A DNA stretch of 35,398 nucleotides from the NCBI GenBank assembly GCA_012798065.1, contig JAAZNW010000007.1, positions 1 to 35,398 on the forward strand, read 5' to 3'. The translations under genes were made by a program, and so were the position numbers. A model generated the notes under the pieces. That model saw only the letters and a list, made by a program, of their open reading frames with translations. It was not told where the DNA came from and ran no database searches. The DNA comes from Chloroflexota bacterium. Its GTDB lineage: Bacteria > Chloroflexota > Anaerolineae > Anaerolineales > Anaerolineaceae. The number at the start of each line of letters is the position of its first letter. Position 1 is the first letter of the stretch. Of this stretch, positions 32,822 through 35,398 are shown in pieces.

Positions 32822-34365
32822 TGTCAGACTCTGCCCCCACCTCCACCGCCCTCTTTTTTAAGCCGTCCAAAGCCGCTGTTCTCATTCTCTTGCTCATATT
32901 TCTGCTTGCCGGACTGGGCGTCCGCCTGATCGACCTGGATGACCTTCCATTGGATTTTGCCGCCACCCGTCAGTTGCATTCATTCATCATGGCTCGCGGT
33001 TTGTTCTATGAGCTGGATACTCCCATTACCAGAGCAATTCCAGAAGATATCAGACAGTTCGCCATCACCACCGGAAGAAGCGAACCCCTGATCGAACCTC
33101 CGGTGATGGAATACCTATCGGCATATATCTATGCTGTCATCGGTAAAGAAAGTATGCTGGTACCGCGTTTGCTGTCAATCGCCTTCTGGATCGTGGGGGG
33201 CATTCCTTTATTCCTGCTGATGCGAAAAATCACCACTCTCAACGGTGCTTTCATTTCCCTGGCGCTGTACCTTTTCAACCCTTTCGCCATTGTCGCCAGC
33301 CGCAGTTTTCAGCCGGATCCTTTAATGATCATGCTGATCCTGTGGGCTTTGTACTTCCAGTTCAAATGGATGGAAGACGATAAGGTCGCAAGCGCGATTT
33401 TTGCCGGCATCTTCACCGGGTTGGCTGTACTCATTAAGACCCCCGCGGTCTTTTTCGTCGGCATTCCGATGATCGGTGTGGTGCTACTAAAAGGGCTGAA
33501 AAAATCATTACGCGATTGGCGTGTTTACCTGGTGGCAGCCATCTCCCTGCTGCCGGCGGTGATTTATACCGCGCTCAGCGCCACAGTTGGCGGTAACACC
33601 GGCGCCATCTTCGGCGCGCGCTGGGTGCCGGCGTTATTTTCTGATCCAAAATGGTACCTGAACTGGCTTATGCTCGCCCGATTGGTGGTGGGCTTCTTCC
33701 CCATTGTCATCTCGCTGCTCGGGTTCTTTCTGATCCAGGATAAAAAATACCAGGCGTTGTATTTTTGCATGTGGTTGGGTTATCTACTCTACGGCTTCAT
33801 GTTCGCTTACCACATCTATACACATAATTACTACCACCTCCCACTCATCCCCGTTGTCGCGATGGGTTTTGGCGTGATCGGTGGTGAACTTTTCTCTCGC
33901 CTTGAAAGCAAAAACCTGAGCAGGTTCTTCAGGCTACTGGTCTTGCTGCTCTTCCTCTTCGCAATTGGTTTAAATGTGATGAAAGCACGCGGTGAAATGC
34001 TTGGCAAGAGTTACAGGCACGAAGCCAAATATTGGAAAGAACTTGGAGAAAAGATCGGGCAAAACGCAAATACCATAGCGCTCACGCATGATTACGGTTA
34101 CCGCATTAATTACTGGGGATTTGTTCAGCCAACCCTCTGGCCTACTCAGGGCGATATGACCGTTAAAAAACTCATTGGCTCCACAGACCCTGAATTTGAG
34201 GCTTTGTTCAAAATGCGCACTGAAGGCAAGGATTATTTTCTGGTTACTCTGTTGGGTGATTTTGAGTCTCAGGCAGATCTGCACCAATACCTCTTTGAGA
34301 ACTACCCCTACGAACAGGGCGATGGGTATTATCTCTTTGACTTAAAACATCCATTGGGAAATTAG
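32821..34365 (+). CDS. membrane glycosyltransferase, GT39/ArnT-like
   Basis: 514 residues, one-base overlap with the upstream stop (TAATG) and a GAGG site upstream. One N-terminal membrane span is followed by the external loop LIDLDDLPLDFAATRQLHSF, where acidic residues and the R-x-x-H-x-x-x-x-A-R pattern match the GT39 first loop that binds the polyprenyl-phosphate sugar. About ten further hydrophobic segments follow, then a soluble C-terminal domain of about 120 residues. It probably transfers a lipid-linked sugar on the outer face. The acceptor is unknown. Confidence 0.78.
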   Translation: MSDSAPTSTALFFKPSKAAVLILLLIFLLAGLGVRLIDLDDLPLDFAATRQLHSFIMARGLFYELDTPITRAIPEDIRQFAITTGRSEPLIEPPVMEYLSAYIYAVIGKESMLVPRLLSIAFWIVGGIPLFLLMRKITTLNGAFISLALYLFNPFAIVASRSFQPDPLMIMLILWALYFQFKWMEDDKVASAIFAGIFTGLAVLIKTPAVFFVGIPMIGVVLLKGLKKSLRDWRVYLVAAISLLPAVIYTALSATVGGNTGAIFGARWVPALFSDPKWYLNWLMLARLVVGFFPIVISLLGFFLIQDKKYQALYFCMWLGYLLYGFMFAYHIYTHNYYHLPLIPVVAMGFGVIGGELFSRLESKNLSRFFRLLVLLLFLFAIGLNVMKARGEMLGKSYRHEAKYWKELGEKIGQNANTIALTHDYGYRINYWGFVQPTLWPTQGDMTVKKLIGSTDPEFEALFKMRTEGKDYFLVTLLGDFESQADLHQYLFENYPYEQGDGYYLFDLKHPLGN

Positions 34366-34370
34366 GCTTG

Positions 34371-35153
34371 ATGATGAACAGGCAGCCATTGGTTTCCATC
34401 GTGACGCCTTCTTTCAACCAGTCTCCATATCTGGAGGAGACAATCCGCTCGGTTCTCGGGCAGACCTATGAACGCATTGAGTATATCCTCATCGATGGCG
34501 GATCCACAGACGGCAGCCAGGAAATCATCCGCCGGTACTCGGACAGGATCGCGTATTGGGTATCGGAGAAAGACAAAGGGCAGACCGACGCTCTCAATAA
34601 GGGATTCAAGGTAGCCCATGGAGATATATTCGCCTGGCTTAATTCAGATGATCTTTACCATCCTCATGCAGTGGAGGAAGCGGTCGCTTACCTGGTGGAC
34701 CATCCGCAGGTGGGCGTGGTCTATGGGGATCTGGATTTTATGGACGAAAACAGCCAGGTCATCGGTCACTTTCCGGCGGCGCAAACGGACCTCAAACGCC
34801 TGCGCCGCGGTTACGTTCACATCCCCCAGCCGGCGACCTTCTTCAGAGCCGAGTTGTGGCGTCAGGTGGCGCCCCTGGATGACCGTTTTTACTTCGCGAT
34901 GGACTACGATCTCTGGGTGCGGCTCGCGCGCCTGACAGAATTCAAGTATCTACCTGGTAAACGATGGGCGAGTTTCCGCCTGCACTCTGACGCCAAGACC
35001 ATCAGAGCAGACGAGCGCTGCTGGCCGGAAATGCTGCGCGTGCACTACCGGGATGGCGGCAGTTTCTTTTCGCCTATTGTGCTGAAATACTTGTTAAGAA
35101 AACTCGCCGCTCCTTTGATTAGATGGAAACGGCGGCGTATGTTTAAACGCTGA
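34371..35153 (+). CDS. glycosyltransferase family 2 (paralogue of the 31859 gene)
   Basis: About 260 residues; the start may be ATG 34371 or 34374 (an AGG lies 4 or 7 bases upstream), with the track's TTG 34368 less likely. The GT2 domain shows VSIVTPSFNQSPYLEETI, ILIDGGSTDGSQEII, YWVSEKDKGQTDALNKGF and LNSDDLYHPHA. It mirrors the gene at 31859 through the whole catalytic half, and ends in a basic tail (RWKRRRMFKR). It is the last gene of the glycan locus on this strand and converges on the glycine acetyltransferase gene. Confidence 0.86.
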   Translation: MMNRQPLVSIVTPSFNQSPYLEETIRSVLGQTYERIEYILIDGGSTDGSQEIIRRYSDRIAYWVSEKDKGQTDALNKGFKVAHGDIFAWLNSDDLYHPHAVEEAVAYLVDHPQVGVVYGDLDFMDENSQVIGHFPAAQTDLKRLRRGYVHIPQPATFFRAELWRQVAPLDDRFYFAMDYDLWVRLARLTEFKYLPGKRWASFRLHSDAKTIRADERCWPEMLRVHYRDGGSFFSPIVLKYLLRKLAAPLIRWKRRRMFKR

Positions 35154-35184
35154 CAGGCGCCAAGAAAGACCTTGGTCACCTGTC
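35152..35184. terminator. stem-loop between convergent genes
   Basis: GACAGG/CCTGTC encloses CCAAG/CTTGG, making a two-part stem of about 11 pairs that begins in the stop codon of the last GT2. There is no T tract on either side, so termination is only suggested by position. Confidence 0.4.
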
Positions 35185-35198
35185 ATCTTGCGAAATGA

Positions 35199-35398
35199 TT
35201 AAATGACCTGCAGCTTTTGGGCCACTTTTTTGAAGGCAGCCAGGCCAAAGTCAAGGTCTTCCCGGCTATGCGCTGCCGAAATCATCACCCGGATGCGCGC
35301 TTTCCCCTGGGGAACGGTGGGAAAGCCCAGCGCCATGGCAAACACCTTCTCAGTAAAGAGCTCACGGCTGAACTGCTGCGCCAGCGGTGCTTCGCCCA
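35199..35398 (-). CDS. glycine C-acetyltransferase (Kbl)/AONS family, C-terminal part
   Basis: This ORF is absent from the supplied track because its start lies beyond the window. The minus strand encodes about 66 C-terminal residues: [21 protein letters not shown], then [19 protein letters not shown] and a stop after [10 protein letters not shown]. This is the typical ending of the alpha-oxoamine synthase family, most like 2-amino-3-ketobutyrate CoA ligase (glycine C-acetyltransferase), a PLP enzyme of threonine breakdown. It is a flanking housekeeping gene and not part of the glycan locus. Serine palmitoyltransferase-like or AONS relatives cannot be excluded from this fragment. Confidence 0.8.
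   Translation of the reverse strand, partial: GEAPLAQQFSRELFTEKVFAMALGFPTVPQGKARIRVMISAAHSREDLDFGLAAFKKVAQKLQVI

Noticed and set aside
32364-32966. 200-residue antisense ORF
   Set aside because: It runs across the end of the GT2 and the start of the GT39-like gene on the opposite strand, with a low-complexity Ser/Arg-rich sequence and no motif; it is a shadow.

Overview
The window is a stretch of a bacterial chromosome of roughly 55% GC by eye. It is dominated by one long surface-glycan biosynthesis locus on the plus strand (about 4.1-35.15 kb), flanked by ordinary chromosomal genes and two tRNA genes. The gene repertoire (DUF2877 protein, a MarR-like regulator at the head of an exopolysaccharide operon, several multi-spanning GT39-like proteins) would fit Chloroflexota, perhaps Anaerolineae. 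That is an impression of style and not a demonstrated placement. No transposase, phage gene or CRISPR array is visible.

Left flank (1-3958). A GNAT-like acyltransferase, cut by the window edge, and a DUF2877 protein converge on a shared bidirectional terminator. Then, on the minus strand, come tRNA-Phe (with promoter and terminator), a GT39-like membrane glycosyltransferase, a 550-base noncoding stretch rich in small hairpins, and a tRNA with anticodon CAU that looks more like tRNA-Ile2 than elongator Met.

Main locus (4105-29227). A good sigma-70 type promoter (TTGACC, 17 bases, TATAAT) overlaps a perfect 15-base palindrome and drives a winged-helix regulator resembling EPS-associated MarR proteins. 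Twenty-three co-directional genes follow with tiny gaps or ATGA/TTGA overlaps. In order they are: a GDP-fucose-synthase-like epimerase/reductase; a Wzm/Wzt type ABC exporter whose ATPase has a C-terminal glycan-recognition domain; a Capsule_synth-like protein; an AsnB-like amidotransferase; PseB; an RmlD-like reductase; a first NeuB/PseI-type synthase; a GT4; an SpsF-type cytidylyltransferase; a zinc-ribbon methyltransferase; a candidate GT-A protein; a GT2; a GT4; a Gfo/Idh dehydrogenase; a PtmA-like SDR; a CMP-nonulosonate synthetase fused to a KdsC-like HAD phosphatase; a second, shorter NeuB-type synthase; a second Capsule_synth-like protein; a GT2; a MoaD/ThiS-like ubiquitin-fold protein ending in Gly-Gly; a third cytidylyltransferase; and a GT-C membrane protein. 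The picture is an ABC-exported surface glycan carrying one or more nonulosonic acids (pseudaminic/legionaminic family).

Second block (29238-35153). After a hairpin and a possible second promoter containing a 13-base palindrome come a D-2-hydroxyacid dehydrogenase, an SDR, a DUF115 protein, two related GT2 enzymes and a further GT39-like membrane protein. The window ends in the C-terminus of a glycine C-acetyltransferase (Kbl family) on the minus strand.

Most interesting points: (i) a sulfur-carrier/ubiquitin-like protein with an intact GG tail inside a sugar operon, with no E1-like partner in view; (ii) PseB followed by a reductase instead of the PseC aminotransferase, with no PseC, PseH or PseG in the window but two NeuB-type synthases and three cytidylyltransferases, which may point to an unusual nonulosonic acid; (iii) a palindrome sitting on the promoter of the locus, a likely autoregulatory operator.
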